Part shown: positions 35,301-41,545 of the stretch, piece by piece
Position numbering within the stretch: position 1 is the stretch's first letter
Layout of the letters: every line of letters begins with the position of its first letter
Virus record (IMG/VR): IMGVR_UViG_3300042987_002152
Location: 1-53,059 of that record
Reading direction: 5' to 3' (one strand)
Source of the DNA: a virus
DNA: 53,059 nt
Notes under the pieces: model-generated
The model's database searches: none
The model's input: the letters and a program-made list of their open reading frames with translations, nothing else
What the model was told of the DNA's origin: nothing
Position numbers and translations under genes: made by a program

Positions 35301-35813
35301 CCTCAGCGAACTAGATTGGAGCAAATCACTCGAGGATCCATAGCTACAAGTGGGGGAATTCCTACAAGATTTTTGAGTGAATTTCACAATGGTGATAATC
35401 AAAGCATATACTTTGCCACCCAACTACCGGTAGTCAATTTATTTGTGTTTGTGGATGGTATTCCACAAACTTTGAATTCCAATTACCAAATTGTACAGGA
35501 CCCTCCAGGTGTTGTGTCAGGAACATACATTAAATTTTCTAACGTCAGAAATGTGGATGGTGAAATTTTGTATGCAGAGGATGGTACAAGCATGCCACCC
35601 CCAGTGGGTAATAAAAACATTGTATTTGTAAGTAATTACAACAATTTCCTGCCTGCGAATTTGGTTTATGCCCAGGGCAGTGTTGTGAGAGATGGAAGTG
35701 CCAGGCAAAATATACCGGCAGGGTATATTTGGACTCCTGGAACCAGCCTGCAATATAGTGCAGAACCACAAACTCCTTTCTTGGTTCAACAACCTGGCAC
35801 ACGAATAGTTTAG
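23313..35813 (+). CDS. Giant 4166-residue baseplate protein in the gp7 position
   Basis: One uninterrupted frame of 12.5 kb, nearly a quarter of the window. The start overlaps the gp6 stop. The N-terminus (ISEFLPEVLQTDLLQKFFAA, then NVEYLSAFVGEKPPYYKP) looks like a conserved wedge-attachment domain, and synteny gp25-gp6-X places it where T4 has gp7 (1032 residues). The chain is rich in Asn, Gln, Ser and Trp with no membrane segment or signal peptide. Repeated beta modules occur: around residues 2476-2566 and 3160-3560 (GGINYSMSDIV, GTNYKIGD, GQDYQIGD) and, in the last 1000 residues, at least six modules with VFVNG/VYVNG/VFVDG. It could fuse the roles of several wedge and fibre-attachment proteins (gp7, gp8, gp10). 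Function is inferred from position; the reading frame itself is beyond doubt. Confidence 0.7.
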   Translation: MTQKPRRISEFLPEVLQTDLLQKFFAATGDQLFQPSNVEYLSAFVGEKPPYYKPTSEQYVAEINKNRRDYQLSPTAVSRDIISNEVTHTLFYDDLINKLRFQGGLVDDHNRLFENEYYSWGAPLNWDKFVNYSNYVWLPQGPTTIELLSPTNAQVDVISNISYAYVGNYSYPDPQDPELLVIKSATVNNPLVFVNGMKIKFLVDADVQSRSISWIVEGVGTSIRLVSDNILTYLAWENPVDYDTTPWDSNSLQDSPTYVVMGRGSANANPWSLQNRWFHKRVLELTQTALPDSVSSSAQRPILEFDYDLKLFNFGTRHRGFITLLDTQSQFLDQINGQWVTTIDNSNGNRTYLQIDQLTLDDDQIILFTNLRNPERNNKLYRVTNVRNSSSISGAQTKLGQVVLELLPNQIDPLGDPQPGDAVTIMQGGTWQNTCWWYNPVTRSWQQAQNRTLPTNVDPTSSAYKSALNSSPLFDLFNTRQEYLANPAVYPANNFAGCTIFEYARSSQGVIDPVLGFIPVVENAGARNFVFNNTLCSQQWIYKNNNALETVPGLKFYQHQSDHNVSYGNNWFVSSQPSRQYVVNEFVSKLDQQTFVIDQAPALQESAHDPQLLTNAVGGAMPITVSVGTKTLVLNQDYTVQGNAVFLFEPLLADQFVRIRSFAVPNNQATNGYFEIPSNLAANPNNQAILNISFGNLLPHLQTIIDNQQNLSVFADVSVTTNYDNLAQDQSLGTVIIQSRAPMLKLMGMNAIEQTTVFDTTSSVLDPITAIQWAQAEYLRFYNKFVNTLMYLYNNQGNLKDQTAGGWLDQALAIINVGKTRSSSWANSGFDIQAGSYCSQKSQTPTWIPASATRLGLTPAWEPLVFFDTSQPNMPLSMRTHNGALVVLKDYNNENLGTILNNQQQTNIPDALSNPVAQAWLLFEKLLYDNLPASYKNKERQLPVDPRTIFSGKYRQTNYSRTDQLKIQSAQWQSWLTLNQVEAFKNTTFDVTDPFTWNYSSCVDKQQQPVPGHWRGIYFWFFDTDQPHLAPWEMLGFSQQPMWWTQEYGAAPYTSGNLRMWRDLEQGIILHGPRAGVHTVWARPGLLDNIPVDTSGNLLPPFLAGVVTSLPTTVLASADWKFGDRSPLENVWLTQVTCDTLWAQWTYLAKPAQFMEYNWDGTRQEQILAQQPGSQWIYTDILDRKSSSEFLVHRENPQDVVSLPNPLDLDYYGSCGIQHWISEYLINDSKDVTVYFGNIIRGMNVNLAYRLGGFTDSQSTRIFVESFGINNNNSLLIPQEDVSTELLRSASTGEYVYTGVIVEFQGIGVGWRVIGYDQLNPFFKIVASDTKGPKNTVVIDNQRVFEYSRGLAHTQLVRYGTVFATRQEVYDFLISLGRAQQMDGWLFDQYDDVAGRPRNWSLSAREFLFWSQGPWASGTYIALSPLATLAKFEKDYGVIQNVGGLVNGAYSIQDRSGVAIQLQDVDFLRIDNKISVRPLNSQGIFGLRLYTTTLEHALIVANRTIFNDLMYDPVLNQRQYRVKFYGYRTLDWNGRMNAPGYLVTQSLQQINNTVNVINRIIPNFEKSVEDLRKLFEIDLATPYQLADNNQTLTSTITQSLPINLSVMAKNVVGYTPRSYLTQLLTDQNIAFQFYQGMIKQKGTRPSIDKLLRNNQILASDQNFEYYEEWAFRSAVYGNNLDNSSISILLDNTLVNSNPQLFMISGPGTSDLPNDDVYTILTNGNNVVQKSNKLGNFKLRNYYGSNSNDLPTAGYVLLDETTYTVVSDQDLQNLYSETTSKWINNQISRNIQAGDTVWQLINSQTTWNVYKICQPTWSISATTPSDIDISITQVSTTSAHNLVSGDRVILYGVINAGTVIDNTFVVNVIDQLTFEIQLTTSNIGSGGTALVYQSIRFANTQQRDDALIAGGWQTKDLAYVDGTSLDPWKVYSYTGTNWRVLREENYKVDPEYVEASFLYDIVTGVTQTQCVLLDPVKNKLPGIFDQQIGFRTPYDPAQYTHDPSQTVGTNALDAWGNDQVGMVWWDLSKLRFVDYEIHTASYRRQNWGKVAPGTSVDIYEWTRSTVPPQDWQDLVKSGKDLSAIGTTQMPSGQAKDPQGAYVLAQQLNSLNQLQDVFYFWVKNTTTVPDVSWRTLSTSVLADIIQNPQNTGQSWWSPASADHALLGNVGNLLINNQSVWQLNWLANQQTPVVHKEYQLVRPMDALSSPTSQLWNHLRYSLVEYNQFNDSVPYLRLPLSQRYGIQNHPPQTIFANTLSARQAFVEQVNTLLANSSQPSVSDPSRVGWQPFFDLQEPIPPQKIVLASCVRGTTENLDAWYTNSNEGIGAQLIGKNTQLLIVDQLYVQVGDRLLIKNQKEPQQNGIYTVIHPGTLVYDGVWPTGNGRVSFTVGSTTYLPSQGQYILKQNTLYVITDIGSATTEWQRQEIAGNVLNDPKLTNWVLERASDFDHSSKQIINTEVSVLSGSQTHIYSCQPSGVYAQDIQLIDGGQGYNVNDLITITQVTSYTPVKILVTSVSSTAITGFEILDRGNIRTVSAGRICNTTWYPDAYNSGINARFSVLWSGNKGFAVGTSVISFLPKPALTTWDQQVENLAQLLELRNKVVPGTRVLVAYTNLEGVISAGNDTQNRWTIWLWPNVSAQDFVLIRVESYVGSLVWGLQDWYAAGYSSQTIPDLVFETLQDRDQYKNFSKLDIVRVNNTGSGLWSLYLYVAVDFTPWLLVGQQDGTVVLEDTLYDYSKYGMGFDGSGFNQDYQGWEYDSRQELDHIIQGLWPTAEGTQGLLLIDNQTNEANTLWFTMLNRVFNEQTFVDWAFKTSHINLQGFSTQLTASPFFQPSTLDNILQYVNEVKPYHVKIRQLVEWKKAQDNYDSSSTDFDKPPYVDPVQGTRILNVQSAIDQVILQNNAAYKNWYSNYVTNPQVVRTIKTRLVFDRVSCQAAEWYNQEIDPVELYAFLNQPTDQFITSLREWLAVLYDTQIIVGYKVQVKIFSEIIIRRNNQTSVDPLENWDFIAAGLDFTQIYGLDPVQALSRTLQEAQSIYTAQDLFVLLNNSANYSTGYQAKVRIDEWITTNTYVKQNNTSILLDQWLLISYEADNGAVDRVIAYYNPQGTQLPTNSPLLISGCQGQLLGVDGQGFNTQDTWDKTDWDNVRGWDYTEQSLDLVDQNISDGLSPRYWIFVGDGTTTTFSLPVAPQNPNQLTVWVNGIIIAQSGNWHVPNWVSQIYVQNGGINYSMSDIVSIQGGTYTRPALFEVTGVSVLGTITNLQIVDPGEYTVVPQNGAVQVNGGTGVNAAVSVLWGGTSLVFASAPSIPLRPRPNVWVVEKGSTFNPQVESMLNMTFDGAGLNSPHLQPGHPEELNKSWNRDSLIMDVYNQAQPGYGNLITKVYTSDGLIDQFDIGQPIVSNNQLFVYVNGQPQIYGVSNDYVIAYDTMRVVFLVPPPAGRLSIVSVGFGGASQGLGYWSITNAGTNYKIGDKIQLLGGTPYDPSVTATMIVSALKAVGTQIIQGGQDYQIGDLLELKYGTSNGIMIVQVNAVTNSLAVKGIISGVTVINAGFYYSVPASNFWYTSGTGTGANINPLWGVADIYADPTVGFLGIYQSIPAQATQASVTPPGGTGFTLQWGPSNIRQQITKTYNGSNASLKFNLPIVNAQFLLLINGAASVGYTLDPTDPTNVLVSVPLVVGDTLAGIVFNSTLYSFINTQTIVVPNPAVLNYTITLPPFLSVMQSQNALVFINGYKLRPPYFWQGTGDGTTTIFDVGVATGASVLNAWVNITSITSTAIIAGPGANQVTFASAPPPGSKLFVQVQLNNEFVIQSTNLTLINPPSSGDIITVQTFSEDSITSWRSDRFPGHMPAVYTLSTLASSYGSVQVFVNGLLVDQNWDYTVLFQNNQTLIQFADNVTHLPADTVEIYYPTQPPAVPSVAFRMFTNIYSDTQYLRLSDQHTTRLAENFFHTNTTMWVEDGSVLPDATNSNPGVIWIGSERILYANKVADPSVQLPQRTRLEQITRGSIATSGGIPTRFLSEFHNGDNQSIYFATQLPVVNLFVFVDGIPQTLNSNYQIVQDPPGVVSGTYIKFSNVRNVDGEILYAEDGTSMPPPVGNKNIVFVSNYNNFLPANLVYAQGSVVRDGSARQNIPAGYIWTPGTSLQYSAEPQTPFLVQQPGTRIV

Positions 35814-35828
35814 GAGATTGATTAAATC

Positions 35829-35987
35829 ATGAGCAACGATAACACCATAAATACAAACATGCAAAAAACAAACTCAACTTCCAACAACACTGTTGTAGAT
35901 GATACACAAACTGTGATTGCCAGCAGTCATCTGCTGGTGCGTGAAAAAAACAGTCAACTAGTGTTGGTAAATCAACGTGGTAGCTAA
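35829..35987 (+). CDS. 52-residue protein in the late operon
   Basis: Starts at ATG 35829 with AGGAG nine bases upstream, and reads MSNDNTINTNMQ to a basic end (LVREKNSQLVLVNQRGS). The first half is Asn/Thr-rich and likely disordered; the second half could form a short strand pair. It is too short for ordinary gene calls, but its ribosome site and tight packing between two genes support it. The function is unknown; position suggests a minor virion or fibre-assembly protein. Confidence 0.6.
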   Translation: MSNDNTINTNMQKTNSTSNNTVVDDTQTVIASSHLLVREKNSQLVLVNQRGS

Positions 35988-35988
35988 T

Positions 35989-36576
35989 ATGCAAGATAAC
36001 TTATACAACAAAATAACTGGTCATGTGTTGATACGGGATATACAAAGCCAAGAGATTTTGGTCAACAAATACAATGCAATAAATTTTGAAAATTTTAGCG
36101 TGTGTTTGGCTGCTGGTGCTGCCTATCAACCTGAAGGTTACATTTATGAAATGGTTTTTGGTAATGGCGCTGCAATTATTACTGGCACTGGCAGTATTAG
36201 TTACCTGCCGCCCAATGTGGTGGGTATGAATGCACAGTTGTATAATCAAACATACAGTCAAGTAATCAACAACATCTCCGCTGCTAATCCTGACCCCAAC
36301 AACAATTTCATTCGAATCAATCACAGGCCAGGAAATTTTTATACAGATGTTATAGTCACTTGCTTGTTGGCCAACAATGTTCCAGTAAATCAGGATGCTT
36401 TTGATACAGCAACGGATATGACCAATGCTTATATGTTCAATGAACTGGGACTCAAGACCAAAAGCTCTAGTATTACTGGAGGATTGTTAATTTGTCATTT
36501 AGTTCACAATCCTGTACAAAAAAGCCTCAATCGAGAAATCGAAGTGATTTATACTATCAGAATACAAAGTGTGTGA
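35989..36576 (+). CDS. Virion-type protein of about 195 residues
   Basis: Starts most simply at ATG 35989, one base after the previous stop; a GTG 12 bases earlier is possible. The sequence is beta-rich (YNKITGHVLIRDIQSQEILVN as two strands, then MVFGNGAAIITGTGSISYLPP) with a C-terminal strand set EIEVIYTIRIQ. It resembles proteins found beside tail-fibre genes in large myoviruses, but I cannot give a T4 name. It is in the late operon between the giant wedge protein and the first fibre protein and may be a fibre-baseplate adaptor. Confidence 0.5.
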   Translation: MQDNLYNKITGHVLIRDIQSQEILVNKYNAINFENFSVCLAAGAAYQPEGYIYEMVFGNGAAIITGTGSISYLPPNVVGMNAQLYNQTYSQVINNISAANPDPNNNFIRINHRPGNFYTDVIVTCLLANNVPVNQDAFDTATDMTNAYMFNELGLKTKSSSITGGLLICHLVHNPVQKSLNREIEVIYTIRIQSV

Positions 36577-36585
36577 GAATAAATT

Positions 36586-37791
36586 ATGACATATGTGATC
36601 AACAATTACAATGGCACACCATTGGTGAGCATTGCCGATCGTACAGTAAATACAGATGCTACCAGTCTCAAACTACCTGGTAGAGATTATCCCAGGTATG
36701 GTGAACCTATTGTGGAAGACCTGGTGTGGATGCTGCAAAATTTTGCAGGCACCACTGCGCCCTTGCATCCTATCAATGGGCAAATTTGGTATGACAGTAC
36801 CAACAAAAAAATCAAAATTTATGATGCTACTACTCTTGTATGGCTGGATACAGGTTTGCCCAGCTTTGGTACTTCGCCCCCCAGTATTCCTGTAAATGGG
36901 CAATTATGGTTTGACAGTGCTACCAAACAACTCAAAGTTTGGGACAGCACTCTTTGGAGAGTCATAGGCCCATTGGGTTCGGCCAACAGTACCGATCCAA
37001 CAACATTGGGTGCAGTAACTTACACAGCATTGGATGCTATGAAAGCCGTGGATAATACAAGCACCAGTCATGATGTTTTGCGTATAACTGTGGGGGGCAC
37101 AGTTTTGGGTGTGTGGAGTGAAGACTCTTTTGTGTGTGGCGCCAGCGCCATCCCAGGCAGTGGCTTGACAACTGTGGTCAAGGGACTTAATTTGGCCAAC
37201 AGTGCACAATTTGCTGGAACTATCTCAAATGCAACTACTGCATCAAATGCACTTGCGTTTCAAAGTCTTGGCCTAAGTAATTTTTATCTCACTAACCAAA
37301 CCAATCTACCCAGTGCAGACAACAGCTGGAACCTGGGCAGTGGCACTTTGCGTTATGCAAATGTATATGCAGTTAATTTTCAAGGCATTGCCACTAGTGC
37401 CTTATATGCAGATTTAGCAGAGAGATACCACAGCAATCAACCTCTGGATGAAGGCACAGTTGTAGAGTTGGGGGGAGAACACGAGATCACTCCCACAACT
37501 AGTATGGGCAGCACAGATGTTTTTGGAGTAATAAGCCTAAAACCTGCATTTGCCATGAACGCACAAGCTGGTGATGATGTCACATGGCCCTACGTGGCCC
37601 TTGTGGGTAGGGTGCCGGTCAAAGTTCAAGGCACTGTAAGCAAAGGCCAAAGACTGATGAGCAGTAATATTCCTGGAGTGGCACAAGCGTGGAATCCAGA
37701 ATCTGGCTTCCTGTCCATCATAGGTCGTAGTTTGGAAAACAAAACCACTCAAAATATTACATTAGTGCTGATGGTGGTTGGTACCCGATAA
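36586..37791 (+). CDS. Tail-fibre-like protein
   Basis: A 401-residue protein. Two similar repeats near residues 65-90 and 98-122 (NGQIWYDSTNKKIKIYD and NGQLWFDSATKQLKVWD) are the short beta module common in phage fibres and cyanophage structural proteins. The C-terminal 140 residues (ALYADLAERYHSNQPLDEGT, GRVPVKVQGTVSKGQRLMSS) form the conserved end often found on tail- and head-fibre proteins of T4-like cyanophages. Its stop overlaps the next start. Likely role: a fibre shaft or receptor-contact protein. Confidence 0.6.
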   Translation: MTYVINNYNGTPLVSIADRTVNTDATSLKLPGRDYPRYGEPIVEDLVWMLQNFAGTTAPLHPINGQIWYDSTNKKIKIYDATTLVWLDTGLPSFGTSPPSIPVNGQLWFDSATKQLKVWDSTLWRVIGPLGSANSTDPTTLGAVTYTALDAMKAVDNTSTSHDVLRITVGGTVLGVWSEDSFVCGASAIPGSGLTTVVKGLNLANSAQFAGTISNATTASNALAFQSLGLSNFYLTNQTNLPSADNSWNLGSGTLRYANVYAVNFQGIATSALYADLAERYHSNQPLDEGTVVELGGEHEITPTTSMGSTDVFGVISLKPAFAMNAQAGDDVTWPYVALVGRVPVKVQGTVSKGQRLMSSNIPGVAQAWNPESGFLSIIGRSLENKTTQNITLVLMVVGTR

Positions 37792-39758
37792 TGGCAATTG
37801 TGGGTGGTACTAAAATTGAAGCAATTGATTTTACTAGCATTGTGGGCACAAATGCCACCAACCAAGCTTTTCCAGATGAAAATTCCTCTGTGAACAAATT
37901 GAACGCCTTGTTTGGTGTTGGTTGGGGTTCTAGAGGAATGGGGCAAGTACCATTTGTGTATACCGCTGTGGGAGATGGCACAACACAAACTTTTGATATC
38001 AACACTGTTGTGGACCAATCTCTGCTGTTGGCCACTGTCAATCTCCAGAGTGTGGTCATAGAACAAGTCGTGGGTTCCAACGTTGTTCTTGCTAGTATAC
38101 CACCCCTGGGCAGTCAAATAGCAATTTACGCACATGCGCCAGGTGCAGTTCTAAACACGCCTGTTTTGAGCAGTCATTGGCAGTTTACTCGCAATGCTGT
38201 TTACAAACTCAATCAATTTTTGGCTATAACAGACCCATCTTTGCCTAGTGCCAGCAACTATGATCAAGGCAATACAATCTCAGCTTTGAATTATAATTGG
38301 TTACAAGCAGTAATCAACATTGATCAATCTCGTGACCAAATACCATTGGCAAATTTAATAACCACTCCATTGTTTACCAACACTCGCACAAGTTCTTGGT
38401 TTGGGTTTGTACAATTGGAATTTGATGTAAATTTCTCCAGCGAAGATCACGCCAGATGGTTTTTTAATGCAGGCGGCGCCATCAACATCACACCATCCTT
38501 TGTGCCTCTGGGAAGTGATCAGCGTAGTGCTAGTTGGCGCACATTGTTGGATGGCACCAACCCCTCCAACACCAATTTTGCAGGTGGGTGCAGTATTCAA
38601 GCCAACCAAACTGTCCGCACAAATGGGCAAGGGGGCACATTCAACACCAGTGGTTGGTATCAATTGACAAGATCAATTAGTAACCTAATTCAAGATTTCA
38701 GATGTAGCCAGTTAAATCTGCCCATTTACAATGATTATAGCAACAATCAGTACACCGTTAGTGTAATTCCCAGCAATGGATCAGGTCAAAATGGAGGTAA
38801 TGGTAGAACATTAAAAATACAAATTACTTTTACTGACACTACTGGTACGCAACAACAACCAGTTCAAGGAACATTGAGTGTGGATGTGAGTCTACGTTAT
38901 TCCAATCCTGTCCTTATGATGATCAGTAATCCTACTGTTCAAATAGCTACTAATTTAAGCCAGGGGGGTGGCACTGGTCAGGGAGGAAATACCCAAACAT
39001 ATGCATTTACTGATAATATAACTTCCACCACACTCAACTACAATTTGCTTGCTCAAGCTGTTGCACGTGGATATACCGGTGCATATAGCACTTTGCCATT
39101 GCAAGCTGTGGTGAATATTGCTGAAGGAATAATTGTAGGCAGTTCCACACTGAGTGCAGCATTTACTGTGCCCAATCTTGTGTCGGGTAGCACAGTTGTC
39201 ATCAACAATCAAGGATACATTCTAGGCAAAGGTGGAGATGGAGGTGTGGGAACTAGAGATAGCGCTGCTGGGGCTGGTACTCCAGGTGGTCTAGCTTTGT
39301 TGTTACAGCACAACACTCGGATCAACAACCTTGGTATTATTGGTGGAGGCGGTGGTGGCGGAGGTGGTGGTACTGCCACCAGTGGTGGCCCTCCCTGGGA
39401 GAATTGGGGTGGAAGTGGTGGTGGTGGCGCAGGTTGGCAACCGGGGTTGGCTGGCGCACCTGCTCAAACAGCCAATGTTCCCGCAAGTGATGGTGGTTTA
39501 GAACTAGGTGGATTGGCTGGTCAACCTATTAGAGAAATAAATTTTAATGGCATAGACAGTGCAACTATCATTTGGCAAGCAGGATTGGGTGGAAACGGAG
39601 GTAATCTGGGCAGCAACGGTGTTTCAGGACAAAATGGCTGGTATGATAGCGGGGGTTATGTGGCTGGAGCAGGTGGCACTGCAGGGGCAGCAATCAATGG
39701 CCAATCTTATATACAAACAGGCAGTAATTTGGGAGATATACGAGGAGCTCAAACATGA
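37791..39758 (+). CDS. Glycine-rich fibre/adhesin, first tandem paralog
   Basis: A 655-residue protein. The N-terminal 60 residues (GGTKIEAIDFTSIVGTN, then LFGVGWGSRGMGQ) are matched by the next gene, so the two are tandem duplicates. The C-terminal 170 residues are glycine-rich, with a run of nine Gly around residue 520 coded by GGN repeats near 39345-39370. Such blocks are typical of phage adhesins in which Gly-rich strands form polyglycine-II-type bundles that carry receptor loops (as in gp38-like proteins). ATG overlaps the previous stop, and its stop overlaps the next start (ATGA). Confidence 0.6.
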   Translation: MAIVGGTKIEAIDFTSIVGTNATNQAFPDENSSVNKLNALFGVGWGSRGMGQVPFVYTAVGDGTTQTFDINTVVDQSLLLATVNLQSVVIEQVVGSNVVLASIPPLGSQIAIYAHAPGAVLNTPVLSSHWQFTRNAVYKLNQFLAITDPSLPSASNYDQGNTISALNYNWLQAVINIDQSRDQIPLANLITTPLFTNTRTSSWFGFVQLEFDVNFSSEDHARWFFNAGGAINITPSFVPLGSDQRSASWRTLLDGTNPSNTNFAGGCSIQANQTVRTNGQGGTFNTSGWYQLTRSISNLIQDFRCSQLNLPIYNDYSNNQYTVSVIPSNGSGQNGGNGRTLKIQITFTDTTGTQQQPVQGTLSVDVSLRYSNPVLMMISNPTVQIATNLSQGGGTGQGGNTQTYAFTDNITSTTLNYNLLAQAVARGYTGAYSTLPLQAVVNIAEGIIVGSSTLSAAFTVPNLVSGSTVVINNQGYILGKGGDGGVGTRDSAAGAGTPGGLALLLQHNTRINNLGIIGGGGGGGGGGTATSGGPPWENWGGSGGGGAGWQPGLAGAPAQTANVPASDGGLELGGLAGQPIREINFNGIDSATIIWQAGLGGNGGNLGSNGVSGQNGWYDSGGYVAGAGGTAGAAINGQSYIQTGSNLGDIRGAQT

Positions 39759-41545
39759 CCTACACAGCTGGCCAAACAATCCAAGCATCTGACTTGGTTG
39801 CATTTGTGGGAAATCCCACCAATACTCAAGCCTATCCAAATGCACTAGCATGTGCTAATAAAATCGCCGCCATATATGGTATAGGCTATGGTAACTATGG
39901 TTATGGCCAGTCCCCTTTTGTTCTAGCTGTTCCCAATGCAGGTCAACAAATATTATCTCAAGACTGGTTCAATTTATTAATGGCTGTAAAAACAGTAGGA
40001 CTACATACAAATACCAATCTTAGTCCGTATAATTTACCTTTGTTTGCATTGCCTACAACTAATTATCTAGCACAAGGAAACAAAGTTGCTACTAGCAATG
40101 TGGAATTTACCCCTCCAGGAGTAGTTTATAATTGGTCAGGTGCAATCACAGCATTGAGTACTAACCGAACATCAGTAGATTCTAGTCGTATGACTCAAGA
40201 AGCAACACCCAGTTTGCTTAGTGCTAGAACAGCTCAATTCTCTAGTAATATTGAGCATGAATTTACAGCAACATTTGCCAGTGTAGATGCAGCCAGATTC
40301 TTTTTCAATACAAATGGACAAATTCGTCTAACAGCATTTATTGACAATGGTACATATTCAGGGGAAAATCTTGTATGGGCAACATTCTTAAATTCAGGTT
40401 TGACTAACTTGGGATATTGGAGCATGGGTGCTACTAGCACATCCCAAACAGGAGGTACAAGTGCGCCCACTCCTGGTTTTGGTTATTACAATTTGACTAC
40501 TAGTTACCAGGATCTTTTAACAACAACTTTTGGTAGTGGTCCACCCACATATACAATTAAATTACAAGCAAAAACTGATGGTCTTACCAGCAACGGTGGT
40601 AATGGTAGCATCATCACTTTCAAATTCAGCTTTGATCCCAATTCACAGAATATTACTGTGCCATTACATAGTCAAGTTTATAATTACAGACCAAAAAATG
40701 CACAAGAGTTGGCTACTAACGAAGCTTATCCTGTGACAGTGGGTGTAGCCAATTACCAAACTGTAACAGAATTGTCAAGTGTGCCTGGTCCAGCTTATTG
40801 GACTTGGACTGACACGTTGAGTGGTCGCAACTTCAATTATAATGTAATGCAAAGAGCGCAATATTTGGGTTATGATCCTAGTACCAATTTACCATTGGAC
40901 TTAACTGTAATTTTATCTGCCGGAACAGAATTATTGAGTGCTGATTGGCAGTTGGGTAGTTTCTATGCACCAAGTGATATTCCAGCCACAAGTAAAATTA
41001 CTCTGGTAGTACAGGCTGGTGCTGTTGTTGCCGGGCGAGGCGGTCAGGGTGGTGAGGGAGCTCCCAGTGGGGTATGTGGTTGCTTGCCAGGACAACCAGG
41101 AGCTTCAGGAGGTCCTGCACTGCGATTGGAATTCAATACCAAAGTTATCAACTATGGAATAATTGGTGGCGGCGGTGGTGGTGGCGGCGGTGGCGGTGCA
41201 GAATGTGCCTATATTTGGAATGCCAGTGCTGGTGGTGGCGGTGGCGGAGCTGGTACTGATGTCAATGGTGGACAATCAAATACATGTGGGGTAACAGCAG
41301 GACGAAATGGCCAAGCTGGACAGCCAGGCACAATTCTAATGGGTGGCACTGGTGGAAATGCTGGCAATCTTTACACTGCCAGGGGTGGCAATGGAGGGGA
41401 CCTGGGTTTGCCAGGTTTGCCTGGACAATCTATCCATGCTCCTGGAGGTGCAGGTGGTGCTCCAGGAAATGCTATTGAAGGAACCAACTACCTTGACAGT
41501 GGCAGCCAACTGGGTGATTTAAGAGGCGATCAAGTCCCAGCTTAG
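39755..41545 (+). CDS. Glycine-rich fibre/adhesin, second tandem paralog
   Basis: A 596-residue paralog of the preceding gene, with the same N-terminal layout (QTIQASDLVAFVG, then IYGIGYGNYGYGQSPF), a middle beta region, and a glycine-rich end with a nine- to ten-Gly block coded near 41165-41198. It also has cysteines in the loop region (VCGCLPG, AECAYIW) that the first paralog lacks, which may form disulphides or mark a different receptor tip. It is the last gene of the late operon. Its 3' end overlaps the convergent thyX gene by 27 bases. Confidence 0.6.
   Translation: MTYTAGQTIQASDLVAFVGNPTNTQAYPNALACANKIAAIYGIGYGNYGYGQSPFVLAVPNAGQQILSQDWFNLLMAVKTVGLHTNTNLSPYNLPLFALPTTNYLAQGNKVATSNVEFTPPGVVYNWSGAITALSTNRTSVDSSRMTQEATPSLLSARTAQFSSNIEHEFTATFASVDAARFFFNTNGQIRLTAFIDNGTYSGENLVWATFLNSGLTNLGYWSMGATSTSQTGGTSAPTPGFGYYNLTTSYQDLLTTTFGSGPPTYTIKLQAKTDGLTSNGGNGSIITFKFSFDPNSQNITVPLHSQVYNYRPKNAQELATNEAYPVTVGVANYQTVTELSSVPGPAYWTWTDTLSGRNFNYNVMQRAQYLGYDPSTNLPLDLTVILSAGTELLSADWQLGSFYAPSDIPATSKITLVVQAGAVVAGRGGQGGEGAPSGVCGCLPGQPGASGGPALRLEFNTKVINYGIIGGGGGGGGGGGAECAYIWNASAGGGGGGAGTDVNGGQSNTCGVTAGRNGQAGQPGTILMGGTGGNAGNLYTARGGNGGDLGLPGLPGQSIHAPGGAGGAPGNAIEGTNYLDSGSQLGDLRGDQVPA

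Noticed and set aside
39343-39372. GGN-rich tract as a simple repeat without function
   Set aside because: It is in frame and codes for polyglycine in an adhesin-type domain; the paralog has the same.
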